From Paraconiothyrium sp. Pb-2020 (Eukaryota > Ascomycota > Dothideomycetes > Pleosporales > Didymosphaeriaceae), in contig JAJUBI010000006.1 in NCBI GenBank assembly GCA_022419385.1, positions 1,984,001 through 2,048,000 of the forward strand: 64,000 nucleotides of DNA. Reading direction: 5' to 3'. The position numbers were made by a program, and so were the translations under genes. Below are positions 24,621-37,089 of the stretch, in pieces; position 1 is the stretch's first letter, and each line of letters begins with the position of its first letter. The notes beneath the pieces are model-generated. The model searched no databases. It was given only the letters and a program-made list of their open reading frames with translations, and had not been told where the DNA came from.

Positions 24621-27600
24621 ATGCACGCGACAGGGCGCACGTTGTGAGCGTCTTGCAAGCGCTGCTCTCGTGCCGTCACCGTTGCAGTCGACGGCTGGCG
24701 GCCACGAGGTGGTGGGAGGACAGAGCGACAGAAAGGGCGAATGCTTGGGGCTGCTGAGCCGCGGCGGGACGTGTGGACGTTGCGCACACAATTGCGTGCT
24801 GTGGAGGCACCAAGGAGCCAAGTACGACGAGCGTTGTGGGATCGAGTCCGCCGTGCTTTTCCCTTCCGGGGAAGGAGCGACCTGCGCGGCCGTAATGGGA
24901 CAGCGCGCGCTGCAACGGGTGGAAGCAACCACTCGAGCGCCAGCACACCGACATGTCCTGCGCCCTCGCTCCCGCGAACAACTCGCCGCGTGCAGCGTGC
25001 ACAAAGCACAAAGCACAGTGCCGCGTCAGACATGGCCCTCGACCGTATGCCTCCACCATGCTCGACAGTTCGCACTTCCTCGAGACGGGAGCTTGGCCGG
25101 GTCGTCGTTGGTAACGCCCTCGCAAAAGTGACGCTTCAGGCACGAACAACCGTCCTGTTGGAGCACCACTTCAGCTCACTTCAGCTCAGCTTCTTCCCGC
25201 CGGCGCACAAAGCAACAAGAGCCAGTGCCTTCGCGCCCTCCTGCAAGGACACCTGAAATGCCCGACGCTGCCGTGCCGTTGGGCCCTGGTACCTGCGTCG
25301 TTGAAGATCGCACCCACAATTCGACGAACTCATCCCAGCTGCAAGCTTGTCTAGACCCCATTTTTCGGGGGCCCTCTCTTCTTTCTTGATGACGTTGCCC
25401 TGCGCCGCCGAACACCCAGCCAGTCACTATCTTTATCTGATGAGCCGTGCCGTCCATTTCGCCCACGTCGTTGCACTTCTTGGAATCCTGGTCCCGGAAG
25501 AGGAGCGCTCAGAAGTACCCCTATGATTGTTGGCCAGAACTCAACCTCCCGTGCAGAACCAAGATCGTACCTGCGTCTCGTAATGTACCCACGCTGCGAA
25601 AACCTTCTGCATACCTGCAAAGGGTTCATCCCAGCCTGAAGGACTTGCGACGACGCCTCGTCAGCACTCTACTGCAACCACCCCACGGCCTTGCATGCGT
25701 TGTCTGTTATATGCTCAAAGTATTTCATCAGTTTGGCCGACGTTCGCCGTTGGCTGGGTAAAGCTCACGACTGCAGCCCGAGGTCTTCATCCCCAAACGC
25801 ATAGAACGAAAACCTCCGCGTTGGTCGGCGGCCCGTCTCCGTAAGCTAGTGAACCACACCAAACGCCTGCTGTAGTTTTCTCCCGAACGTCCACCAATTC
25901 TTGGTCTACGGAAATGCGTCTTCTGGGCCTATGATCAGTTGTCTTCCTATCGATTGGGGCTAGACTTGCGTGATTGTGTCGATCCAAAGACCGAAGGTAT
26001 TGAGTTGTTCACGCACTAAGCTCTCGTCCAAATCGATTATCCCCAACATGCGTGGTTACACGAGTGTACGTACCGTATGTAAGCGCACGGGGCGCTGCAT
26101 AGAGGGATTTGCTACAATCTGATAGTCGTATATTTCTATACGAGCAGTCGCACCATTGATCAGCTTCCGCAATCTTTGATGAAGAGTTGGTACGTAGCGT
26201 GATTGGAAAACATTTGGATGTGGCGTCCGGTTGCGGGCATATTCAAGCCACTAGAACGCTCAAATTCTGGTCGACTATCTTATCGCTCCTCAACCTATCT
26301 GTGAACTCCAGATTTAACTACAGCCGCTTGCCAAGCAATTTTCCGAATCTGACTGCCGAACAGCTATGCCCTCTGTTCGATACGCCACATACGGGGCAAC
26401 ACCAAAAGCCAATTGTATCTGGAGAAAGCTCTACTGCGCGTCTATTGATTTCCCACACAAGCAGCGGTCCAGGCGATCCAGGCACCAGCTGGCTTGATAC
26501 ACGTGTTGTCGAAGAGGAAGGTCGCCCTTATCCTTGTCCCAACCGGCACGCATCCGGCATTGCAATGTTGACAGTGAGGCGACACTTGACTGCGCCTGTT
26601 GCACAATAATGGCACAAAAGTACCGTACCTGACTTCACCGAAAGCTGAAACAACCAACTTTGCATCGGCCGTTTACCAAGTCAATCTCCATCTTTCGAGC
26701 GGGCAAGTCAAGGTCTTGCCCGCGTATGGTGCGGCGCAGGGCTTGGTTCACTGTTTCACAGTCAGCAGTGCTTAGCTCCACCACCAGCCTCACAGCCCTA
26801 CTTTGCACTAGCTGAAGCGCGTGTAGGAATTAAATAATGGGCATCGCAGAAGCAACTACAACTACTCACCGACAATCCTGCAGCACAGACGATCATTTTC
26901 TGCAAACATGGTGCAGCGTGGTCTCGTTTCGTCATCCGTCAACTTCATTCTCAAGATCCTCCAGAGCCCTCGGTCTACTTTCCACCATCACTGTTCCCCA
27001 GTTCCCCGACCCACTTCGTCACTTGCGCTGTTATCCAATAGCCTTACCTAGAGTAGTCAAGACTGCATCCTCGGCATCAACAGCTTCCGGTCGTAGCTTC
27101 CCCAGAAGATGCGAGAATGAGTTGTGCTTGTGCAATCCGGTGAAACCGCATACTCGGTATTCAGTGAAATACAGTATTTCCTAGTTCATGCTAGGAATTT
27201 GCGCGGATCGAAATAGTGCAAGGCTTGACCATGATCACCTCAAATGCGACAACAATGACTTCAGAGCTAAAGGCTCGAGATCACGATGAGAGCAATGGCA
27301 GATCAATCAACCCAATTCTGCCACGGAAGACTACGTCAAAGTCCGCTATCGGCAGCTAGCCACTACCCTCTTCATAATTATCTCCAAGTCAGCAATACTG
27401 GATGTGCCTCTCAAGCTGCGCACGAGCCGCTGCCAAACATACCGTTCCAAGACGCGCATGTCTTGTTCTAAGAATGAAACCGCTCTTTCCACGCCAATAA
27501 TCATACGAGACTGCGTAGGAAGGCACGATGGAGAACCTTTGTAAAGCCTAATTACCGCCGTCCGGGAACATGGAACCATGTACAGCTTCACGCAACCGGG

Positions 27601-30600
27601 AAGTCGTGAGCTCGCGGACGATGCTTGCACACGCAGACCCGAAGTCCGGGTAACAACACCTGTTAAAGTGGCTACGAACATGGGGTGCATCCTCCGGACC
27701 CAGCGCTTTCAAAAGTTTTAAGGAACCGCCGACCCTGCGTGCAATACGCCCCTCTAGGTCCGCATTTGCAAACCCATGCCGCGGTGTGCATGTAATTCCA
27801 CGAACCGGGCATCGACTGCGCGCACACGTATGGCGATTGTGGTTTCCAGAAGAGGGAGTTGTTCCGTGTCCTGCTCGCGCGTGTGCTCGCTTGGGGATCT
27901 GTCCAGATGTCGCCATGACCGTCCCCATCACCGGCTGCGGCTTGCTCCAGATCGCAACGGTCTCGTTCCGTTCGCGAGCGTGCCTGTAGATGGCTTGGAT
28001 GTCGGATGATGGCTCGGCACGGCACGGCACGTACGGCAGGGGTCTGCCAGATCGCTTGGTACCTTTCATTCAGCAACCACAACCAATATGCAAGACGATG
28101 TTCGTACCTCGGGGTTCTATAGCACCTGATACTTTCAAAAAGGTGACAGATTGCCGGGGGATCTATTCTCTGACCTTACGAACTGGACTAGTCGAGTCAT
28201 CTGCATTCCCCAAAGCTCCTTGTCTCTACTACTGCAGGCACGTGTAATCAGGTGAATCCGAAGCTGCACTAATTTTTCCGATTCACGCAGGTGAGCAGCT
28301 GGTGACATATCTTGGGTTCGCGTGCAGTATTGCCTGCCTAAAGAGCATGAGTGGTACGCCTAATGTCCACGGGCAGTCCTGACGCCCGTGAATGTTTGAA
28401 TTGCGGTGAGCGCATTCGATTAATAGGATGTTTTGTGGAGCAAGGCCTGCTAACAGGAACGCACGAGAGCTCTGCGGAGCCCTAGCGGGCGTACTCAGAT
28501 GTCCGTCCTACCAGCTGGGTAAGCTGCACGTGACTTCTTTTCAGTGGCCACGAAACACTCTGTTGGCTCAGTGCAATTCGGTGCTGCTGTGGAACAGATA
28601 ACCATAGTCACAGTCCTAATTATATACCGCATGAACAATGATCGAATTAAAGTCCACCATTGTAGAGTTCTACAATAGACCTTCAAGTAATGCTTCGTAT
28701 GGACAACACTGGTGCAACAAGAAGCGATTGTACTTCAAAGCACTCCATTGCAGCTATGCAACAGCGCATCACCTTTACACCTGATATGTAAGTCCTGGCT
28801 GTCAATCTTGTGAGATGCGGTGCCTGTGTACGATGATAAGCATTGTCTGTCAGATCCTCCGCGGATCCTAATCTGACACGACATCTGGACAGAAAGGTTG
28901 CGTTATGCACTCTCCATGGTAAATCATCGCTAAATATGGGCCAGACTTTTAGAGGCTTACAGTTGACTTCGAGATACAGAAGACGCTCAGCTTGTTATCT
29001 ACAATACCTTGCTCTACACCATAGCAATACTACGGTCCATCTCACAGCCTATGGACCAGCAAACACTCAGCCCACACTCGTCCCGCATTTCAACCCTTCT
29101 TCCCCTCTTCGTCCCTTATATACTCCGTTTTCAGCACCCAACCTCCATGCCCGCCTCGATATGACATCCAGCATCAGGTAAGCGGACGCCATCCTGCCGC
29201 CATCCGCTCTCACACCGCTCAGGCGGTGCTGACTTCGTGTAACAGTGAGATTCGGCACTCTGCCCAACTGCCGGCCTTGTGGAATGGGTCCGGGGCGGCG
29301 GATCGAGGGCGGTCAGACGGGCGTATGTGAGATGGCAAGGATGTGGTCAGCGGGGCCGAGTTGGTGCGTGATAATGCTGACACTTCTTAAAAGGGAGAGG
29401 GCAAGGGATGACAATTGAAAAGTCCTGGGTGGACGCAGGGGATGAAAGACAGAAGAGTTTGAGTTTGAGTAAGGGCTTCTATTGCGGTGACCGGGCTAGA
29501 GCACGGATGCGTTACGCAGGTTGACCTTTACAGGGCAGGATACGCCAGCCTCCAGAGCTTACAGTTATCTTGGGAATTGGTAAGATTATGGTATGAAGGA
29601 AGTTAAAAGTTGATGCATGTATTGCGGGTAGTAATCTTTACCTTTGTTCAACGCGGCTTCCTCACAAGAGGCTGCTGTGACGAAACATGTCCCAGGCGAC
29701 AAACATGAACTCCTTATGTACAAGAATCCTTGTGTTAGATGCCCCTTTCATGCACGACTACTTGTGATGAAAACTACTTGGACGCAACAAAGTAAGAGCA
29801 ACAACTTACGACAAATATTGCTCATGGCTGAAACGCCGTAGGACGAAAGGTTTTACAGCTTAAACCTTCATATCCCAAAGCTCCTTATCACCTTAGATCC
29901 TCTTTACGGCCAAAGATGTTTTCGTGAGCAAGTATCTTCCAGCGAGCAAACCCGTTCCTCCCGGCCATTCCTTCTAGCAATCAAAAAATGACGCATTCGA
30001 GACTTTTTTCTGGTGCCCAAATTTATTGTGACCAAATGTCTTATGACGCCTTGCGACCTTTGGTACAAATAATTTTCCTTGGGACCACGTCTTTAACGAC
30101 GGTATAATTCGCCACAAACACACTAAGCTTTGATATTGCAATACAGATTCTCGCTATAATTGAAGCCGTATTTACGTCATCGGCATCCTGTCACACCCTC
30201 TCTAATCCCGGAACTGCAAGACTCGTGCAAGCTAGCAACTATGTCCATTGTATTCGTGCGTATGAGGGGAAGTAAGCTACTTGTCCTACTGACGAAAGCA
30301 TGGGCCACGTATCGCATAGCATCTCAGATATGTGCATATATCGATTCGTATCTTGGTCGGTTGTTCGGAATATGCTCATGATTGACCGATAATCAAGGGG
30401 TTTGATTCATACACAGCTGTTGGCCTTTGCCTCGTCTGGAATCAGCAGCTGATTCGAAAGCAACAACCAGAGGCAGAAGTTATCACTGTGTGCTCCCAGC
30501 GTGCCACCACATACGGGCATCCACGACCTAGATTGGGCGGAAAGAACGGGATGCGAATCCATGGACCAGCGAGCACTTGCACTGTCTCAGACTCGTGGCC

Positions 30601-30952
30601 ATATGTGATTTTCTGACTGTCTCGTCGGATCCGTGAACGTAGTGGTCACTTTCTATTAAAGGTGCATTTCTCTCAATATGCATCTGTAGAATTATTCGCG
30701 ATCAAGTATAACAAAGGAGAAGGAATGGCTGGTCACAAGGGAAAGTAGAGACCGGAAAATGCCGTAGCGCGTAGCAGACGATCATGTCCACCTGGAGTTT
30801 CTTGATTATTGTCCCACATTTCGATAGCATCAATGCCAATGACAGCGCTTGTGCCTCGGCGAATACATAGACGATAGATTCGATACGAGCTTGTCAAAGG
30901 TACTAGGCATCTGGAACTGGTTCCAACATCTGAAGCAGGGCCTGCCAGCCAA
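24621..30952. other. Gene-poor region, second part
   Basis: 6.3 kb with no supportable protein gene, tRNA or rRNA. GC-rich up to about 25.3 kb, where frames stay open on both strands at once, then mixed composition with AT-rich patches (28.6-29.0 and 29.6-30.4 kb). I noted only small palindromes, for example at 28659-28676 (8-nt arms). It could hold long non-coding RNAs or decayed repeats that cannot be recognised by eye. Confidence 0.45.
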
Positions 30953-32372
30953 TTACATGTTGAAACGCGTTCTCTCTTTTTCGGCGTGAGCCTTCCATTG
31001 CCATTCCTGTCCGCTCTTAAATTGAATGCCCCTGTCAATCCGCCTCAGCTTTAGTCTGTGTATGTCAGTAACTGTCGAAGCAACCTCTTGAAGGTATGAA
31101 CTCACGTCGCTCGCGGGCCAATTTCTTGCATACCAACTCTTATGTCTTCCACTCCCTTCAGTGGTTTTCCATTTGCATCTAGTACTTGCTTCTCTGTCGC
31201 CCTCTTCTCTCTGAAGACGTATCGGTGGCGGCGCAGGAATATGTAGTCTCGCTGATTGTGCAATGTAACGGCAGTACGACCTTGCAATTCGGGTTGTGCG
31301 GGAAAGAGTCCGCGCCAAAGGTGGGCAGTCAACAGACCCAAGGGCGTCCGAAAGCCATTGAGCACCAGTTCAGGATAGAATCCCTGATCTTTACCATGCC
31401 CTGGAAGCTTCTTTCCTTCTACCCAGTTGCTTATGGAAAAGTGGAAGTGCGGACCTGCCGGTAGGAGAACGATATCGAGGCCATCGGGCTCTTTCACGTG
31501 GTGAGCTTCCATCCTGTTGGACGCTGTCAGTTAGGAGCGAGAGGAATGGAAGGGAGGGGGAACAGACATAATAACTAGAGCGGTATAGTCCCGATTGCTC
31601 GCGAAGCTCGCGATCTCGCGCACAGAATACTTGTGCGCATGAGCGTGAGCACTACGACGGACGTAATTTGCGTTTGGGAAGAAAGATGCTAAAATTTCGG
31701 CCTCTTTATGAAGGGTTGAGTTGATAGATGTCGTGACTAGAATCTTTGGCGTTTCTGCTGGGTCGAAAACCGCTGGAAATTTCTGTTTGAGGAAGTCTGG
31801 AGAGATGTCAAGGTTCGTTGCATTCGTCGCGTTGGTGGTAGTAGACATTGCAGGGCTTGCGGCTCGTTCCGGTTTCCGCTTTGACCTTGGAGCAGCATCA
31901 GAGTCCGATGCGTCGTCTTCCACCTCCGACTCGACTCCGAGTCCAGCATGCTGTCCGCCTCATCCTCCTCTCCTTCGTCTTCTTCACCATCCTCTGCATC
32001 GCGTTTCTTAAGTTTTTCTAGTAGTCCCTCTTCGCCGTCATCGTCACCATTCTCCTCACGCTCAGCCGCTTCTTCCTCAAGCTTGCGCTTTTTCGCCAGA
32101 CGTTCCACGTCTATCGCCCAGTTCAGAGCATCCTCCTCGTCGCCTACGGTATCGTTGTCGAATTTTCGCTTACTTTCGATGGTGGTAGGCAGATTTTTCC
32201 GCTGTCGCTCTTCCCGAAGTCCAGGCGTCTTTGCTTCTTCGCGTTTACGTTTGAATCGTTCGTCTCGTTTGGCTGCCTCTTTCGATTTCTTGATTGCGAG
32301 ATATGCGCTCTGTCGGCGAAGCTTGTTCTTGGGTTTGAAGCCGGCCATTGGTGGTTCTTTGGAAAACGCCAT
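30953..32372 (-). CDS. rpf1: Ribosome production factor 1 (Brix-domain protein), one frame break
   Basis: Nucleolar factor for 60S subunit assembly and rRNA processing. Modelled exons are 31568-32372, 31106-31513 and 30953-31055 (introns 54 and 50 nt). The N-terminus is basic (MAGFKPKNKLRRQSAYLA from the second Met; the first ATG is at 32372), then a Lys/Glu-rich acidic stretch. The Brix domain runs from 'PKILVTTSINSTLHKEAEIL' through 'LDIVLLPAGPHFHFSISNW', 'NGFRTPLGLLTAHLW' and 'NQRDYIFLRRHRYVF' to 'GPRATLKLRRIDRG' at the end. In the acidic stretch, near 31930-31934, the frame shifts by one: the ancestral run was evidently TCGGAG repeated three times, and one G is absent from the middle copy. 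Restoring frame there joins the halves perfectly. For an essential gene a sequencing error is likely. Divergent from GlyRS over 269 nt. Confidence 0.88.
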
Positions 32373-32637
32373 GCTGGCGAAGGCAAGCGAGAAATATCAC
32401 CCGGCTTTTGTTCCAACAGAGTGTATATGCATGTGCTGTCTACCGCTGCGCAAATGGCGACTTCCCAGAAATTTTGGCGGGTCTCGGGAGGGCGGCGGTT
32501 CTTTTCGCCGCGTTCTTGGCGTTTCGCAGGAGTTAGAGCTCTCGGAGTCACAGCGTTGCCTCTCGGCATCAATCTGTAATATATTGTATCAGTATTTCAT
32601 TGAGTCATTCCTCCGTCTTTATAAGGGAGGAGACCGT

Positions 32638-32694
32638 ATGTATGCGCGTGCTCTCGAAAGCGTTGCGCGCCAATTGCTTCTCTTCTCTTCGTGA
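32638..32694 (+). other. Short upstream ORF overlapping the GlyRS start
   Basis: An ATG at 32638, four nucleotides before the presequence ATG and in another frame, opens an 18-codon reading frame ending at a TGA at 32692-32694. Both this ATG and the one at 32642 have poor start contexts, whereas the downstream ATG at 32816 sits in gccATGg, a strong one. Leaky scanning past the first two is therefore expected. Confidence 0.45.
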
Positions 32695-35113
32695 ACCCTT
32701 CTTTAAAAATAATACCAGTACCCCACCTCGCCGTGTTTATCTCGCCCGCAGCTTCTCTACCACCCCGCCCCACCACCGTTTCGTACTCCCCAAGCGGAAG
32801 CAGCAAGTTGTCGCCATGGCGCCCGAAATGACGACCCTCAAGGGCAAGGCCTTTGACAGGGCCTCGCTGGAGTCTCTTATGAGGGTAAATACCTGGGCGG
32901 TCACCTCTGGGGAGTCACACTGACAGTTCACAGCGCCGCATGTTCTATACCCCTTCGTTCGATATTTACGGCGGTGTTTCCGGCTTGTACGACTATGGCC
33001 CTCCAGGCAGTGCCTTGACCAATAACATTATCGACGTGTGGCGGAAACACTTTGTGTTGAGGGAAAATATGCTTGAAGGTGATGCGCACGCGACTTTTCG
33101 AAAGAGCACATACTGACATCACCTAGTGGACTGCACCATGTTGACTCCACACGAAGTTCTCAAGACCTCCGGCCATGTAGACAAGTTCGCCGATTGGATG
33201 TGCAAAGACCCCAAGACCGGCGAAATCTTCCGCGCAGACCACCTTGTAGAGGAAGTTCTCGAAGCGAGGATCAAGGGTGACAAGGAGGCGCGTGGCGAGA
33301 AGATTGAGGTGGAAGAGGAGGACCCGAAGAAGAAAAAGAAGAAGGTCAAGAACATTGCTGCAGTAAAGTTGGACGATGCTGTCAGGGATGAGTACAAAGA
33401 GGTTCTCAACAAGATCGATAATTACAACGGTGAAGAGCTCGGTTCTCTCATGAAGAAGTACGACATCCGCAATCCTGCGAACAACAGCGAGCTCACGCCG
33501 CCTGTTGCGTTCAACCTCATGTTCCAGACTTCGATTGGTCCCTCCTCGAACCTCCCCGGTTATCTCCGTCCAGAAACCGCCCAGGGCCAATTCCTCAACT
33601 TCGCAAAGCTTCTTGAATTCAATCAGCAGCAAATGCCCTTCGCGTCCGCATCTATTGGCAAGTCTTTCCGCAACGAGATCTCCCCGCGTCAGGGTCTGTT
33701 GCGTGTACGAGAGTTCTTGATGGCAGAAATTGAGCATTTCGTGGACCCGAGGGCGGCAAGAAGCATCCTCATTTGATGAGGTCAAGGATGTCGAGCTTGA
33801 GCTCCTCAACCGGGAGGTGCAGCTTTCTGGTAAGGCGACATTGAAACTACGACCATCGGCAAGCGTCGAGACGGGTCTCGTCGACAACGAGACGCTTGGC
33901 TACTTCCTTGCGCGCATCCAGCTTTTCCTTCTCAAGATCGGCGTCGACCCAAGAAGATTCGCTTCAGCAGACATGGCTAACGAGATGGCGCATTACGCGG
34001 CAGACTGCTGGGATGCCGAGCTGTTAACATCCTACGGCTGGATTGAGTGTGTTGGCTGTGCCGACCGCAGCGCATACGATCTCTCAGTCCACATGAAAAA
34101 GACAGGTGCTCCTCTTGTAGTACGGGAGCCTCGGAAGGAGCCCCTCAGGATCGAGGAGTGGCAGTGCGATCTTGATAAGAAGAAGTTCGGTCCCAAATTC
34201 AAGAAAGACGGTAAGACGGTGGAAGCTGCCATTGAAGCTCTCTCCCAAGACATGCGCGAGAAACTGTCGCTGGATCTGCAAAAGGATGGCAAAATTACAA
34301 TCGACGTCCCTGGCGTCGGTGACGGCAAGGTCGAGGTGCCGAAGGAACTGATCACGATCGAGAAACGAACCAGGGTGGAAAACGTGAGGGAGTACACACC
34401 CAACGTCATCGAGCCATCATTTGGCATTGGCCGAATTTTCTATGTAAGTCAATTCCAGAGATTCCCAGGACAATAGTTGGTGGGCACTGGATTACCCCTG
34501 GCAACCCAACAGGCATCGATTGTCGTGTGTGTGAGAGACACGTGCTGACAGCTACATAGGCGCTCTGCGAACACTCCTACTGGACGCGGGAGCAGGATGA
34601 GGCGCGTGGGGTGCTCTCTTTCCCTCCTACAGTTGCCCCCACCAAGGTCCTCATTGTGCCCTTGAGCTCGCACGGTGATTTCAAGCCTTTCGTACGCAAG
34701 TTGACCAACAAGTTACAAGATGTTGGCGTCTCCAATCGCGTCGACGATTCGGGTGCTTCCATCGGCAAGCGTTACTCGCGAAATGACGAGCTTGGTACGC
34801 CATTGGGCATCACCATTGATGTAAGTATTCACTAGCGCCGTGTCGCGGGTCTGAACACGTGTGTTAGCCAGAGACGAACAGACTCAAAGTATAACTGTCC
34901 TCGAAAGACAAGGCTAACATACAACAGTTCCAATCCGTCAAAGACAACACATTCACATTGCGGGACCGCGACTCAACGGAACAGGTGCGCGGCAGCCTGG
35001 ACGAGATTGTCGCGGCCATTTCTAGCCTGGTGGAAGGCCGAGAAAAATGGGCGGATATTTCGAAGCGTCTACCCAAGTTTGAAGGCCAGGAAGAGGGTGT
35101 AGGCCCGTCTTGA
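32642..35113 (+). CDS. GRS1: Glycyl-tRNA synthetase, probably dual cytosolic/mitochondrial; frame breaks
   Basis: Class II synthetase charging tRNA-Gly. Modelled exons are 32642-32884, 32934-33078, 33127-34443, 34560-34820 and 34928-35113. The first 58 residues (MRVLSKALRANCFSSLREPF..) are rich in Arg/Ser and lack acidic residues apart from one Glu, as in a mitochondrial presequence. A second Met, at 32816, starts MAPEMTTLKGKAF, the expected cytosolic form. Family marks are 'GVSGLYDYGPPGSALTNN', 'LPGYLRPETAQGQFLNF', motif 2 'SFRNEISPRQGLLRVREF', motif 3 'EPSFGIGRIFYALCEHSYW', and the anticodon-binding domain near the end. In exon 3 the frame slips: one base is missing at 33746-33753 and one at 33771-33775. 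Between 33948 and 33975 three single-base deletions would turn the odd PRRFASAD into the family's usual sequence and keep frame. With these five bases the exon lengths come out in phase. Confidence 0.92.
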
Positions 35114-37089
35114 AGTGGCGGTCTGGATCGCGGCGTTAGTAGGCATGCATTAGGGACGGGCAGGGCAATATTGCGAAAAGGAGCATTTTGTGGCGGTCTC
35201 TGCAGCTGTATCAACAGGAGATGAATCTGAGTACCATGTGCTACGCAGGATTCACAATGTAAGGGCCCAGGATTTTAGAACATTCAGTTGTGGGTGTGAG
35301 TGCTCATTGCCATCCAATGCGGCTTCTGCGCGTGTGGCACGGCGCAAGAAGTGGGCGGGCGCCAGTGAAGATTCGTACGTGCTACCGATGTGCAATGGAA
35401 TCGGAGTTTCAGGAATATGTACATGGCCTTTTCGATCAGCCTCGCACGATAGCGGCGGGCATGGACGGGTCCCCGACGAGCGAACCACAGGGCTTGCCTG
35501 CGGTCGCGCGGGCTGACATGCAGCACTGGAGAGGCACAGCTGGGGCGGGAGCGTTCCTGGACACGTCGTCGGGTGGGCACCGAGACCCAATGGATTGACT
35601 AATGGGAGATGCTCTGAATCCGGGGGTGTGGTTTGTCGAGCGCCGTCCCGACGTGCTTCTTCCTGCCGCAGGCCCGTGGCTCCGGCCAGCATTTGCTCCC
35701 GGCACAGTCGACGCAGCGTCCGAGGCAGATCAGATGCGACTGGGATGAGGTCGCCGTCTTGCTGGATCGCACGGGGGCGAATGGCGGCCTGAGGGATCGC
35801 ACCCCGGTCTAGCACCTGCACGCAGTCGACCACCGTCGTAGCCTCTCCTCTGCAAAGGTCGGCCGTTTACCGCATCGACCAGCGCTCGCCGTCACGAATG
35901 GTCCGCACAGAGCCTCGTTCCCGCCACGGCACAAGACAGCGGGGCGCGCAGGTTGCAGCGGCAGCCGTCGTGGCGCGGGGCAGCGCTGCTCCCAGAGGCA
36001 CTCCTAAACTTTACAGCTTGACAGCAGACCGTCTGCGGCAGCGACCAGGATCCGGGCTGCTTTGCGCAGTAGCGGTGCATTTCCTTTGGTTTCATGAGAA
36101 CGGCTCTAGGTGCAATGGGCGCTGGCGCAGCACTATCCCACCGCGATCGAATAGTAAATGAGCGGGCGCACCTCCTGCACAGTCATCGGCCTCTGCTCTC
36201 GCTCACACGTTCTCTCAGACCGACACTCCCGGGACAGCGGGTCCACTCATTAAGGTCTTCTGGAAGCCTTCCAAGCATCTGTCCGACCTCACATGCCCGT
36301 TGCTTCTCCGTTCTTTTCCTCCCGCAGCAAGCTTTGCATGCGTGTCCGGGGTCCAAGCCCCTCGATCCTCAGGCCTTGCGAGCAGAACTCATATTGCGCC
36401 TGACCTTGTTGTGCAGAGCAGCGGCCACAACCACTTCGCCGTCTTAGACACATCTTCATTCCGCCTGCCCGTTTGGAATGCTGCAGTGCTCGCACTGGTA
36501 GCTGACTACCCGAAGTTGTGACTTGGTGTACCGGCTGCTTCTTTGTTCGCTTCTTGGCTGGGAACGTACGCTTTCATTCCGGCTGTCGCACTGCTGCAGC
36601 TATCGCCCGGCCCTTCATAACAGTATCAGGCAGGCTCCTCGCTCGCAGCAACGCGGAGCTCGCTCCTGCATGTTGTATTGATCATCGCTTGAGCGACGCT
36701 GACCGTTGGCAAACGTATATCCCCAGGACTGGTGCCGGAGAAAGCACTGCCCACACACGAGCACAACGGCCCCGTGGTCACGGAACACCACCTCTCATTC
36801 CGTTTTTGATTTGACGTCGACAGCGCTCTGCCGAGACTTGCAACTGCTCCTCAGTGAATCCTTGGACTGCGGTCTTGCGCCGCCAATCACAGCTAGCTCC
36901 CTACAGGCCGCCGACTAGCTACAACAATTACCCCCACCCCTTTTCCTCCAAGGCAACGCGCCATAATAACCCAGGACCACAAATTGCCTCGAACCTTTAG
37001 AGAATTTACTGGTATAATTGGAGGCGAGTGCAAGGGCTGCCGGTCGCTTGAGAGCCTGTGTCGTTCTGCCGGTCCTTCGGCCCAGGACC
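35114..37089. other. Intergenic, no supportable gene
   Basis: Nearly 2 kb of GC-rich sequence upstream of the methyltransferase. Several overlapping open frames of up to 193 codons exist on both strands, without domains or splice structure, which points to composition rather than coding. Confidence 0.5.

Noticed and set aside
24364..25149. Several long open frames on both strands at once
   Set aside because: They overlap each other in four or more frames, lie in GC-rich sequence with a hexamer repeat, and none shows domains or splice structure.
28659..28676. Palindrome with 8-nt arms around a 2-nt centre
   Set aside because: Too short to separate from chance in an AT-rich block; no gene context.
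35252..36161. Overlapping open frames upstream of the LaeA-like gene
   Set aside because: No family resemblance, Arg/Pro/Ala-biased, open on both strands; compositional.
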